Shown piece after piece: positions 1-8,464 of a DNA stretch of 64,000 nt. The stretch covers positions 19,244 through 83,243 of the forward strand of contig JAKFYH010000040.1 in assembly GCA_021730945.1 (NCBI GenBank). The letters are read 5' to 3'. The position numbers and the translations under genes are program-made. Source of the DNA: Acidobacteriota bacterium. Lineage in GTDB: Bacteria > Acidobacteriota > Vicinamibacteria > Vicinamibacterales > UBA2999. Position 1 is the first letter of the stretch; each line of letters starts with the position of its first letter. Under the pieces are notes generated by a model. That model was not told where the DNA came from, made no database searches, and saw only the letters and a program-made list of their open reading frames with translations.

Positions 1-151
1 TGGCGCGGCGGGCGGCGTCTCGCACTGCATCGGCCAGGCGCGGGGGGGACGGCGGCAGCTCGCCGCGCGAGCGGATCTGGCCGAGGGCGTCGACCACCGC
101 CAGGCGGGCGACCCGGTCTGAAAGATCGATGCCGAGTGTCAGGTCAGACAT
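1..151 (-). CDS. ROK / actin-fold sugar-kinase-like protein, N-terminal fragment
   Basis: Only the first 50 residues are inside the window; the gene continues past base 1. The start reads MSDLTLGIDLSDRVARLAVV, the first beta-hairpin (phosphate-1-like) of actin-fold ATPases such as ROK kinases and repressors. The usual Gly-Gly-Thr after GID is replaced by Ser-Asp-Arg, so kinase activity cannot be assumed. It overlaps the stop of the DUF5615 gene by 8 bases, which implies co-transcription and translational coupling. The fold assignment is moderately supported; the exact family is a guess because the substrate-binding half is missing. Confidence 0.5.
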   Translation of the reverse strand, partial: MSDLTLGIDLSDRVARLAVVDALGQIRSRGELPPSPPRLADAVRDAARRA

Positions 152-560
152 GCTCTGGTTGCCAATCTGGGTGCGCGTGCAGCTTGCGTCCATCAAGCGG
201 CAGCGGCGCGTTAACGAAGAGGTGTTGGTGGAACCGGGTCAACAGTTGCATCAATCCGCGTTGGTCGGGCGCCGCCATCACGATCACGCCGGCTCCGTGC
301 GCCGGCGGAAACTGGGAGTCATCCAGGTAGTCACGATCGAGCGTGATCAAGGTCCGCTGCAACTGCCGCGCCAGCCGGTAGTGCTCGGTGTCGCGCGCCC
401 GCCGCAAGTCGGGATGGTCAAGCACGAACAGGACGTCCCAGCGCAGTTGGTCGCGCATGAACCGCACCACGCCCGACGGGACATTGGCGTCGGCGTAGAC
501 ACGCGGACGGTTCCTAACCGCATCGGCAACCGGGCCCAGTTCCGACCACAGTGTCCCCAT
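144..560 (-). CDS. DUF5615 PIN-like protein
   Basis: 138 residues. After a short lead the protein reads VYADANVPSGVVRF, then contains the HPDLRRA and TLDRDYL stretches; acidic residues at these places are typical of the DUF5615/Mut7-C PIN-like fold, a small predicted ribonuclease. Family members are often toxins paired with a DUF433 antitoxin, but no such partner is seen: the neighbours are a deoxyhypusine-synthase-like gene 10 bases upstream and a ROK-like gene overlapping downstream. A toxin role is therefore not supported here. The fold is fairly sure, the activity is inference. Confidence 0.65.
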   Translation of the reverse strand: MGTLWSELGPVADAVRNRPRVYADANVPSGVVRFMRDQLRWDVLFVLDHPDLRRARDTEHYRLARQLQRTLITLDRDYLDDSQFPPAHGAGVIVMAAPDQRGLMQLLTRFHQHLFVNAPLPLDGRKLHAHPDWQPEHV

Positions 561-570
561 AGTCCAGTCG

Positions 571-1701
571 TCAGGCGTTGGCTTTCCCGCGCTTCTTGAT
601 CTGCCGCCGCGCTTCCCGCTCGAGAGCCTTGACCAGGGCCGGGCGCTTGGCCAGCAGGTCCTTGCGCGGACGGCGGCCGTTCTTATGGCCCACCGCGTAT
701 TCGCAAAACAGCGGGAAAGCGATGGTCGAATCCGCGTAAACCACGGCCGTGTCGGGCAGGACGCTGGGATTGACCTTGCCCCAGCTCACCGCCTCGGCCG
801 GCGTGGCACCTGACAAGCCGCCCCAGACCACCGAGTCGGTGGTGATCTGGATGAAGTAATCGTTGCCACCCTTGAGGATGCCGTAAACCTCCCAGAGCGT
901 CGGCTGGCCCTGGAGATAGAAGTTCTTCGGCGAGCCGCCGCCCAGGATCACGCAGCCGTTCTTCTCGGCGGCGCGGATGATGGCGCACACCTCATTGACG
1001 TCCTTGTTGGGATCGACCTGCAAGGTGCTGCGGTTGATCAACTCGTGGTAGGCGATGTTCATGCCGATCGAACTGTCGCCGGGCGACGAGGTGTAGATCG
1101 GGACGCCGCACTTGGCCGCCGCGGCGACCAGCGAGTACTTGGCGCAGCCGGGCCGGACCTTCAGCAGGTGGCGGCCGAGCGCCTCGTGCAGTTCGGCCGA
1201 CGACACCGGGCCCTCGAGCCGGCTGGCCACCAGGAACTCGCGGATGAAGCTGTCGGTGTCGAGCAGCACCTGCGCCGGGAACAACACGTCGTAGATGCGA
1301 ATCACGCCTTCCTCGTAGAGCACGCGGTCGTCGACGAACGGTGAGCCGCGGCGCAACGTGAAGTTCAGCGCATAGTGGAGATCGTGATAGAGGTTGGCGC
1401 CGGTGCTGATGATGAAGTCGATCAACCCGCGCTCCATCAACTCGATCACGCAGCCGCCCAGGCCGGCCGGGGTCATGGCGCCGGCGATGGTCAGGGCGAT
1501 GGTCGTGTTGTTCTGCCGGGCGAGCATCTTGTCGCCGTAAATCCGGCAGGCTTCGCCCAGCCGCGCCCCGTTGAAGGCCTGGAAGCCATCGTCGATCAGG
1601 GTGCGCACGGCGGCACTGCCCTTGGGACGGTAGTAGCGAATCGGCTTGCCCTTGAGAAACGACTTGGGACCCTTGGGGGCGCCCGGGGATCGGTACGGCA
1701 T
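571..1701 (-). CDS. deoxyhypusine synthase-like enzyme (bacterial homospermidine/deoxyhypusine synthase family)
   Basis: 376 residues from the ATG at 1701; an in-frame extension to 1776 exists but its residues look unconserved. NAD-dependent aminobutyl-transfer family: segments ALTIAGAM, FIISTGANLYHD and EAVSWGKV match deoxyhypusine synthase, and the Lys in SWGK (residue 309 from this start) is the lysine that carries the enzyme-imine in eukaryotic DHS. Bacteria lack eIF5A, so the substrate is more likely a free polyamine, giving homospermidine, or an unknown protein lysine. It is first in a leftward operon with the DUF5615 and ROK-like genes. Family certain, substrate open. Confidence 0.85.
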   Translation of the reverse strand: MPYRSPGAPKGPKSFLKGKPIRYYRPKGSAAVRTLIDDGFQAFNGARLGEACRIYGDKMLARQNNTTIALTIAGAMTPAGLGGCVIELMERGLIDFIISTGANLYHDLHYALNFTLRRGSPFVDDRVLYEEGVIRIYDVLFPAQVLLDTDSFIREFLVASRLEGPVSSAELHEALGRHLLKVRPGCAKYSLVAAAAKCGVPIYTSSPGDSSIGMNIAYHELINRSTLQVDPNKDVNEVCAIIRAAEKNGCVILGGGSPKNFYLQGQPTLWEVYGILKGGNDYFIQITTDSVVWGGLSGATPAEAVSWGKVNPSVLPDTAVVYADSTIAFPLFCEYAVGHKNGRRPRKDLLAKRPALVKALEREARRQIKKRGKANA

Positions 1702-1759
1702 CGCTTCTAGGGTATTCCAGAATCTCGCGGTCCGCGGCCCCGGTTTGAGGCATCGCCGC

Positions 1760-1775
1760 TGGCTTTGGGGTAGCA
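1760..1775 (+). promoter_or_regulatory. candidate sigma-54 (-24/-12) promoter
   Basis: TGGC at 1760-1763 and TAGCA at 1771-1775 give the GG and GC dinucleotides with the correct spacing for the sigma-54 consensus. The central ACG of the -24 block is not matched. It lies about 50 bases upstream of a sigma-54-dependent activator gene, so autoregulation is plausible. It is an eye-found motif with one strand and one copy only. Confidence 0.35.
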
Positions 1776-1823
1776 TCTGGTCTGTGCAACAGGACGATTG
1801 CCGCCAACCGGCCGGGGTGTGGC

Positions 1824-3176
1824 GTGGATGACCTGACGTTCGCGGCGCGCCGTCACAGCGCCGGGACGGGCGGCCACCGCGCCGAGCCGCCCGATATCGA
1901 GGCCCGCTTCAAGAACCTGGTCCAGTCGCCACTGCGCGCCGGCATCCTGCGCTTCCTGTCGGCGCGCCCGGACGAGACGTTCGACACCGAGCTCATCATG
2001 CAGACGTTCGGCCGCATGCGGCAGGACGTCGACAACTGCATCCGTGAACTGGTCGAGTTCGGCGTCGTCCGCAAGCATGCGGGCGACCCGGCCGCCTACG
2101 GCAGCATGCGGCCCGAGAATGAACCGGTCGCCCAGCTGCTGGACGTCTTCCTGGAAGGCCGCGCCAACCTCGGCATCGAGGAAGCCTCGCCGTCGGTGCA
2201 ACGCTTCCGCGAAATGATCGGCCGCGACGAGAAGATGCTGGCGATCTTCGAGTGGATCCGCACCGCCGCCAAGTCGGACATCTCGGTGCTGATCCTCGGC
2301 CCGACCGGGGCCGGCAAGGAAGTGGTCGCGCGCATGATCCACGAGCTGTCGCGGCGCGGCCCGGAAAATTTCCAGGCCGTCAACTGCGCGGCACTGCCCG
2401 ATAGCCTGTTCGAGTCGGAAATCTTCGGCTACGAAAAGGGCGCGTTCACGGGTGCGCACGACCGCAAGCAGGGCCGCCTCGAAATGGCCAACGGCGGCAC
2501 CCTCTTTCTCGACGAAGTCGGCGACATGTCGCTGATGGCGCAAGCCAAGCTGCTGCGGGTGCTCGAGGAACGCCGGTTCGAACGGCTCGGCGGCAACAAG
2601 TCGATCCACGTCGACTTCCGCCTGATCTCGGCGACCAACCGCCCGCTCGACATGTTCGTGCGCGAAAGCCGCTTCCGCGAGGACCTCTACTACCGCATCA
2701 ACGCCTTCGCCATCCGCCTGCCGTCGTTGCGCGAACGCGCCGTCGACATCCCGGTGCTGGCCAATCGCTTCCTCGCCCGCTACTGCGCCGCCAACGGGCT
2801 GCCACTCGACGCCAAGCAGTTCTCGCCAGAGTCGCAAGACCTGCTGGCCTCGTACCACTGGCCGGGGAACATCCGCGAACTGGAAAGCACCGTGTCGCGC
2901 GCCGCGCTGTCCGCCCCAGGGCGATCGATTCGCGCCGCCGACATCGAGTTCCTGCACGGCCACGCCATGCCGCGCCCGGAGGAGAACTCGAACCGCCTGC
3001 CCACGCTGCGCGACTCTGAACGTGCCCACATCATTCGCGTGCTTGAAGCCACCGAATGGAACAAGCTCGAAGCCGCCAAGGTGCTCGACATCAGCCGCGG
3101 CACGTTGTACCGGAAGATTGATGAATACGGACTCGAACCATCGGCCGGCGCGGGACGGAGACGTGGACGAGGCTAG
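1824..3176 (+). CDS. sigma-54-dependent transcriptional activator with N-terminal winged helix
   Basis: 450 residues. Residues about 30-95 look like a winged-helix domain instead of a phospho-receiver. An AAA+ sigma-54 interaction domain follows: Walker A GPTGAGKE at 159-166, the sigma-54 contact loop GAFTGA at 206-211, Walker B LFLDEV at about 227-232, and the DLYYRIN and WPGNIREL arginine-finger/sensor regions. A Fis-type helix-turn-helix is at the C-terminus (LEAAKVLDISRGTLYRK). With no receiver or GAF domain the input signal is unknown. The GTG start at 1824 is the best of several close GTG codons. Targets may include its own gene or the c-di-GMP enzyme downstream. Confidence 0.9.
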   Translation: MDDLTFAARRHSAGTGGHRAEPPDIEARFKNLVQSPLRAGILRFLSARPDETFDTELIMQTFGRMRQDVDNCIRELVEFGVVRKHAGDPAAYGSMRPENEPVAQLLDVFLEGRANLGIEEASPSVQRFREMIGRDEKMLAIFEWIRTAAKSDISVLILGPTGAGKEVVARMIHELSRRGPENFQAVNCAALPDSLFESEIFGYEKGAFTGAHDRKQGRLEMANGGTLFLDEVGDMSLMAQAKLLRVLEERRFERLGGNKSIHVDFRLISATNRPLDMFVRESRFREDLYYRINAFAIRLPSLRERAVDIPVLANRFLARYCAANGLPLDAKQFSPESQDLLASYHWPGNIRELESTVSRAALSAPGRSIRAADIEFLHGHAMPRPEENSNRLPTLRDSERAHIIRVLEATEWNKLEAAKVLDISRGTLYRKIDEYGLEPSAGAGRRRGRG

Positions 3177-3351
3177 ATGCCCAGCGACGCCTCACGAATG
3201 TCTTTAATGTCGCTTAGAGTCATATTAATTCTGGGTCGTCGGTACGATTTGCACGAAATAAACCGGCCAAATAAGCCAGCTAACTGTATGTAAACAATGG
3301 CATTAGAGACTGGCGACCTGGCCGGGATGCGGCTTCGGTCCTAATTTGCGC

Positions 3352-3381
3352 TTGTCATATGACTTTATGGTCGTGTATGCT
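3352..3381 (+). promoter_or_regulatory. candidate sigma-70-type promoter of the c-di-GMP gene
   Basis: TTGTCA at 3352-3357 and TATGCT at 3376-3381 are separated by 18 bases, a good match to -35/-10 elements in an AT-rich stretch. Transcription would start near 3388 and give a leader of about 120 bases before the ATG at 3508. Confidence 0.5.
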
Positions 3382-3407
3382 CCGTTCGTCGTGAACACAC
3401 TACGCGC

Positions 3408-3485
3408 CCCCAAGCCATCCGCTCACTCAATTCGAGGCTCGATTCGGCCAGCTGCGGCGGCCATTCGGGCCAAGGCGGTTTGGGG
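3408..3485 (+). promoter_or_regulatory. structured 5' leader (long-range stem)
   Basis: CCCCAAGCC at 3408-3416 can pair with GGTTTGGGG at 3477-3485 (nine pairs, one G-U), and GGCC-rich inner hairpins fit between. The closing arm ends 22 bases before the start codon of the HD-GYP/GGDEF gene, so the fold could affect initiation. No known riboswitch class is recognised. Confidence 0.3.
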
Positions 3486-3507
3486 TTCATAAGAAGACTC
3501 AGCGCAC

Positions 3508-6033
3508 ATGCGCTCCTTACCGCTTCCGGCACGGATTTACATCGGCGCCACCGTGGCTTTCGGCGCCTTGCTGGTAGTGTCGCTCGGCCCAAGAGCCACC
3601 TTTGCCAGCCCGATTCTCTTCTCCGCCCTGCTCCTGACCTCGGCAATCACCTCCGCGTTCAAGGTCAGCTTGCCGCTGGCCAAGAGCGGCTCGACCATGT
3701 CGGTCTCCTACGCGGTCGACTTCGCCACCCTGCTGCTGCTCGGCCCCAACGAAACGATGATCGTCGCGGTCATCAGCGCATGGAGCCAGTGCACCTTCCG
3801 CATGAAGGTGAAGAATCCGCTCTATCGCACGCTGTTCAGCATGGCCTGCCTGGCCATCACGGTGCAGGGCGCCGGCTTCGCCTATCTGGCGCTCGGCGGC
3901 GTGCCCGGTACGCTGGCCCACGACGTCCCCGGCCTGGCCAAGCCGCTGGTTGCCGCCGCGACCACCTACTTCGTCTTCAATACCTGTCTGATCGCCGTCG
4001 CCGTGGCGTTGGCCACCCGCCAGGGGTTCGTCACGGTCTGGAACCAGAACTTCCTGTGGAGCGCTCCCAGCTACTTTGTCGGCGCCGGCGCGGCCGCGAT
4101 CGCGACCTGGGCAGTCATGACGTCCGGCGTCTGGATGGCCTTGCTGGCCGCCGCGCCGCTCTACCTCACCTATCGCACCTACAAGGTCTATCTCGGCCGC
4201 ATCGACGATGAGCGCCGGCACGTCGAGGAGATGGCCGATCTTCACCTGGCCACCATCGAGGCCCTGGCGCTGGCCATCGACGCCAAGGATCAGACCGCGC
4301 AGTCGCATATTCGCCGCGTGCAGGTCTACGCGACGGGTATCGCCCGCGGTCTCGGCATGTCCGACACCGAGATCCAGGGCGTGAAGACCGCGGCGCTGCT
4401 GCACGACATCGGCAAGCTGGCAGTGCCTGAGCACATTCTCTCGAAGCCGGGTCCGCTGACCCAGGAAGAGTTCCAGAAGATCCGCGTCCACCCGCAGGTC
4501 GGCGCCGAGATCATCAGCGCCGTGCCGTTCCCGTATCCGGTCGCGCCACTCATCCTCAGCCACCATGAGCGGTGGGACGGCAAGGGCTATCCGCAGGGTC
4601 TCAAGGGCGAGGAGATCCCGCTCGGCGCGCGCATCCTGTCGGTGGTTGATTATTTCGACGCGCTGACCTCGGACCGGCCCTATCACAAGGCCATGACGCA
4701 CGAAGCCGCGCTCGCCCTGCTCCAGCAGGAAGCGGGCCGCGCGCTTGACCCCACCGTGGTCGCCATGTTCATCAAGATGGAAGCCGAAATGGCCGCCGCG
4801 GCCGGCACGATCGACACCGCGACACCGCGGCGGCTGTCGCTCGAACCCACCAACGAGCGCGGGCGCCCGGCCGTCGGATTCCAGCCCGAATCGGCCAAGA
4901 GCAGCACCGTCTTCGAGGACATCGCCCTCGCGCATCGCGAAATCTACGCGCTCTACGAAATTGCCCAGACCATGGGCACCAGCCTAGGTGTCGCCGACAC
5001 CATGGCGCTGATTTCGTCCAAGCTGTCGAACCTGGTGCCGTTCTCGACCTGCTCGCTGTTCCTGTTCGATGAGGAAGTGGACACCTTGCGGTGCCGCTTC
5101 GCCACCGGCGTCGAGGCCGAGGCCATCGGCTCCATGTCGGTGCTGGCCGGCCAGGGCCTCACCGGCTGGGTCGCGCGCAACCGGCGGCCGCTGGTCAACG
5201 CCCGCCCGAGCGCGGAATTCGAAGCCGCCGGCCTGACCGGGGTGGCAACCACGCTGCAGTCGGCGCTGGTCGCGCCGCTGGTGTTCAGCGATCGCTTCAT
5301 CGGCACGCTATCGGTCTATTCGACCCAGGCCGATTTCTACACCGACGACCACCGCCGCCTGCTCGACCGCGTGAGCGAACAGGCCTCCGCCGTTATTCAC
5401 AACTCGATCGTCTTCGAGCAAACCCAGGAAGACTCACTGACCGATCCGCTCACCGGCCTGCCAAACACGCGATTCATGTTCATGCACCTGACCCGCGAAC
5501 TGGCGCGCGCCGAGCGCCTGAAGGCCGAAGTGGCGCTGCTGGTCATGGACCTCGACAGCTTCAAGGAAATCAACGACAGCCACGGCCACCATGTCGGCGA
5601 CCGCGCCCTGCGCGAGGTCGCCACCGTCCTGCGATCCGCGATCCGGCCCTACGACATCTGCGTGCGTTATGCCGGCGACGAATTCATCGTCGTGCTGTCG
5701 GGCTGTGGCGCCGAAGAGGCCGACCGCAAGCGGCTGGAATTGCAGCGGACCGTCGACGATCTGCTGTTCGAAGCGCGGCCGGGCCGGCGGTTGCCGCTCG
5801 CCATCAGCATCGGCGCCGCCATCTACCCGCAGGACGGCGACAGCTACGAAGCGCTGCTGGCCACGGCCGACAGCCGCATGTATCGCGACAAGTCGCGCCG
5901 CAAGCAGCGCATCCAGGTGCAGCCGGCCGCCACCGGCACCGACGGGTTGCCGGCCGTGAGCGTGCCGCTGCCGCCGGTGGTCGCCGAAATCACCGACATC
6001 GACATTCAACGGGCGGGCTTCGGAGTACTGTAA
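3508..6033 (+). CDS. membrane HD-GYP / GAF / GGDEF c-di-GMP turnover protein
   Basis: 841 residues. About six to seven hydrophobic segments fill residues 1-225. An HD-GYP phosphodiesterase domain follows, with HDIGK at 299-303, HHE at 352-354 and GYP at 360-362, all metal and signature residues intact. A GAF sensor occupies roughly 480-635. The C-terminal diguanylate cyclase domain has AGDEF at 721-725 in place of GGDEF, a variant found in active cyclases, preceded by RPYD at 712-715 with the five-residue spacing of a c-di-GMP inhibitory site. The protein therefore carries both synthesis and degradation domains, both apparently intact. The flavin-reductase gene starts 6 bases downstream. Confidence 0.93.
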   Translation: MRSLPLPARIYIGATVAFGALLVVSLGPRATFASPILFSALLLTSAITSAFKVSLPLAKSGSTMSVSYAVDFATLLLLGPNETMIVAVISAWSQCTFRMKVKNPLYRTLFSMACLAITVQGAGFAYLALGGVPGTLAHDVPGLAKPLVAAATTYFVFNTCLIAVAVALATRQGFVTVWNQNFLWSAPSYFVGAGAAAIATWAVMTSGVWMALLAAAPLYLTYRTYKVYLGRIDDERRHVEEMADLHLATIEALALAIDAKDQTAQSHIRRVQVYATGIARGLGMSDTEIQGVKTAALLHDIGKLAVPEHILSKPGPLTQEEFQKIRVHPQVGAEIISAVPFPYPVAPLILSHHERWDGKGYPQGLKGEEIPLGARILSVVDYFDALTSDRPYHKAMTHEAALALLQQEAGRALDPTVVAMFIKMEAEMAAAAGTIDTATPRRLSLEPTNERGRPAVGFQPESAKSSTVFEDIALAHREIYALYEIAQTMGTSLGVADTMALISSKLSNLVPFSTCSLFLFDEEVDTLRCRFATGVEAEAIGSMSVLAGQGLTGWVARNRRPLVNARPSAEFEAAGLTGVATTLQSALVAPLVFSDRFIGTLSVYSTQADFYTDDHRRLLDRVSEQASAVIHNSIVFEQTQEDSLTDPLTGLPNTRFMFMHLTRELARAERLKAEVALLVMDLDSFKEINDSHGHHVGDRALREVATVLRSAIRPYDICVRYAGDEFIVVLSGCGAEEADRKRLELQRTVDDLLFEARPGRRLPLAISIGAAIYPQDGDSYEALLATADSRMYRDKSRRKQRIQVQPAATGTDGLPAVSVPLPPVVAEITDIDIQRAGFGVL

Positions 6034-6039
6034 GAGGCG

Positions 6040-6744
6040 GTGTCCCCGACCGCCTTTACCGTGCGCGAAGTCGTCCACGCGACGCCCCGCACCCGCATCA
6101 TCCGCCTCGACGCCGGCCCCGTGCCGCTGCCGTTCGCGGCCGGCCAGGCCGTCATGGTCGGCCTGCACGACTCACCCTTACGCAAGCCGTACTCGATCGC
6201 CTCCGCCCCGTGGGAAGTGGCCAGGACCGGCGTCCTGCAACTGTTGCTGCAGATCGACGACAGCGGCGGGTTGGACCCGCACCTGGAATTGGCCACGCCC
6301 GGGACGCTGCTCGATGTCGACGGCCCCTTCGGCTCATTCGCGCTGCCGCCGGGCGCCACCGCACAGCCGCTGCTGTTTGTCGCGGGCGGGACCGGCATCG
6401 CGCCGCTGCGATCAATCCTGATGGAACAATTGTCCGGGCCCACGACGACGCCCATTGCGATCGTGCATAGCGCTCGATCGCCGGAGGCGTTTGCGTTTCG
6501 CGCGGAGTTGGATGCGCTGCAGGCGGCGGGACGGATCCAGGCCTATTTCACCGTCACCCGCGACGAAGGCGGCGCCTGGCCGGGCCGCCGCGGCCGGATC
6601 GACCGGGAACTGTTGCGGCTGGCGCTGCCGTCACCCGCGGCGCTCTGCCTGATCTGCGGCCCGCCGCAATTGATCCACGACACCCGTGAATGGCTGCACA
6701 TGCTCGGCGTGCCGGATGCGCGAATCCTGACCGAGCAGTACTAG
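6040..6744 (+). CDS. FAD/NAD(P)-binding ferredoxin reductase-family oxidoreductase
   Basis: 234 residues, ferredoxin-NADP+ reductase fold. RKPYSIAS (about residues 48-55) is the RxYS flavin-binding motif, GGTGIAPLRS (about 117-126) the pyridine-nucleotide phosphate loop, and ICGPPQLI near the end the nicotinamide site. No fused 2Fe-2S domain is present, so the electron acceptor is a separate protein. The GTG at 6040 follows the stop of the c-di-GMP gene after six bases, with AAGAGG close upstream, so the two are probably one transcript. A later GTG at 6061 would lose six residues. Physiological partner unknown. Confidence 0.85.
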   Translation: MSPTAFTVREVVHATPRTRIIRLDAGPVPLPFAAGQAVMVGLHDSPLRKPYSIASAPWEVARTGVLQLLLQIDDSGGLDPHLELATPGTLLDVDGPFGSFALPPGATAQPLLFVAGGTGIAPLRSILMEQLSGPTTTPIAIVHSARSPEAFAFRAELDALQAAGRIQAYFTVTRDEGGAWPGRRGRIDRELLRLALPSPAALCLICGPPQLIHDTREWLHMLGVPDARILTEQY

Positions 6745-6754
6745 CCGGCCGGGA

Positions 6755-7527
<773 letters not shown>

Positions 7528-7528
<1 letters not shown>

Positions 7529-8286
7529 CAGCGATTCTTTTTCCCGCCACGGCGGCGGCGACCGCCTCCATGACCTTGACCTTGACCTTGTCCCTGGCCC
7601 TGGCCTTGTCCCTGACCCTGGCCTTGACGGCCGTCGCCCTGCCCCCCCTGCCCACCGCCGTGCTCGCGGAAGCGCATCGGGCCGAGGTTGTCTTGGCTGC
7701 CGCCGCCGGCTGGCCGCCGGCGTCCGCGGAACTTGCCGCCGCCCCCGGAATGGCGTTGGGCGCCACCGTTGTTGCGGCCGCGATTGTTGAGCGATTGGAT
7801 GGTGAATTCGGGAAGGGCGCGGGGAGCGGGAGTGGCGCCTTCAAGTCTGGGGAACGTGGCCCGTATCAGCGAGCGCCGGAAGCCACCTTCTCGATCTTGA
7901 TCGGTTTCCTCGGTGGATGGTGGCGGCGCGTCGGATGACTGCGCGGCCATCTCCGGAGCCGGCTCAAGTACCGGTGACGCTGCGGTGGCCGGCGCCACAG
8001 GCTCGGCCGGCAGGCCGGGCGGTGATAACGGCGGCGGAGATTGAGGACGCGGGGTCGGCCCCTGCATCCCGTCGAGCACTTGGGTGAAGAGGGCGGGCGG
8101 CTGGGTCTTGCGCCTGGGCGCGGGGACCTTGGCCTGCCTGTATTCGTGCTCGGCGTCGCAACTGGCGCAACGCGTTCGCTGAATCTCCTCGTCTACCATG
8201 GCCACGACGGCGTGGTCGGTAATGCGGCGCTCGCGCGGACAATAATCGTCCAGCACGTCGCCGGGCCGAAACCGGCGGTCTTGCAT
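7528..8286 (-). CDS. unrecognised Cys-motif protein with Gly/Gln/Arg-rich tail
   Basis: 252 residues from the ATG at 8286, chosen because GGGGGAG lies four bases upstream; a longer frame to 8322 has no such site. The N-terminus has a Cys-Pro and a CASC pair that could form a small zinc knuckle. The middle is Pro/Ala-rich and disordered. The C-terminal 90 residues are Arg/Gly-rich (GGKFRGRRR) followed by a run of Gly-Gln dipeptides and a basic end, as in RGG-type RNA-binding tails. RNA binding is inference from composition. It is first in an operon with fabI. Confidence 0.6.
7577..7634. repeat. short tandem repeat encoding Gly-Gln dipeptides
   Basis: Degenerate six-base units (CCTTGA/CCCTGG/CCTTGT types) encode the Gly-Gln run of the minus-strand low-complexity gene. 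The unit is a multiple of three, so copy-number change would keep the reading frame. Confidence 0.6.
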
Positions 8287-8464
8287 GCAACTCCCCCGAA
8301 AACCCGATCGGCTTCCCGCCAAGCCGCGTCGGTACTAGTCTTCTACTGCTTCGAACCGTTGGTCCACGGGCCGCGAACACGAGAGAGCGGCCGAGGGTCG
8401 TGTTGAGTGCGGGAAGCGCCTGTTCAGGTCGGTAGACCGGAAGGCGCAGGGCACCCGGAATATA
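8287..8464 (-). other. intergenic stretch with several hairpins
   Basis: 178 bases between argH and the low-complexity gene. On the minus strand it can form GCGCCT/AGGCGC closing over GGTC/GACC, then GGCCGC/GCGGCC with a 12-base loop, then GGCTT/AAGCC just before the ribosome binding site of the downstream gene. This may be a leader structure or a small RNA. I cannot assign it to any known RNA family. Confidence 0.3.

Larger units (their letters stand above)
3177..3507. other. 331-base non-coding control region
   Basis: Locally AT-rich compared with its surroundings and without a credible gene on either strand. It holds the candidate promoter at 3352-3381 and a foldable leader ahead of the c-di-GMP gene. 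I looked for a c-di-GMP (GEMM) riboswitch here and did not find its conserved core. Confidence 0.6.

Noticed and set aside
144..560. Toxin-antitoxin pair with the DUF5615 protein as toxin
   Set aside because: No DUF433 or other small antitoxin gene on either side.
1707..3029. 440-residue minus-strand frame opposite the sigma-54 activator
   Set aside because: No motif, wrong codon-position GC pattern for a gene, and the plus strand is a clear activator gene.
3382..3507. c-di-GMP riboswitch in the leader of the HD-GYP/GGDEF gene
   Set aside because: The conserved GEMM-I and GEMM-II cores are not visible, despite the tempting target gene.
8287..8464. Assignment of the hairpin stretch as 6S RNA
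   Set aside because: Stems exist but I could not line up the conserved 6S closing stem and bubble.
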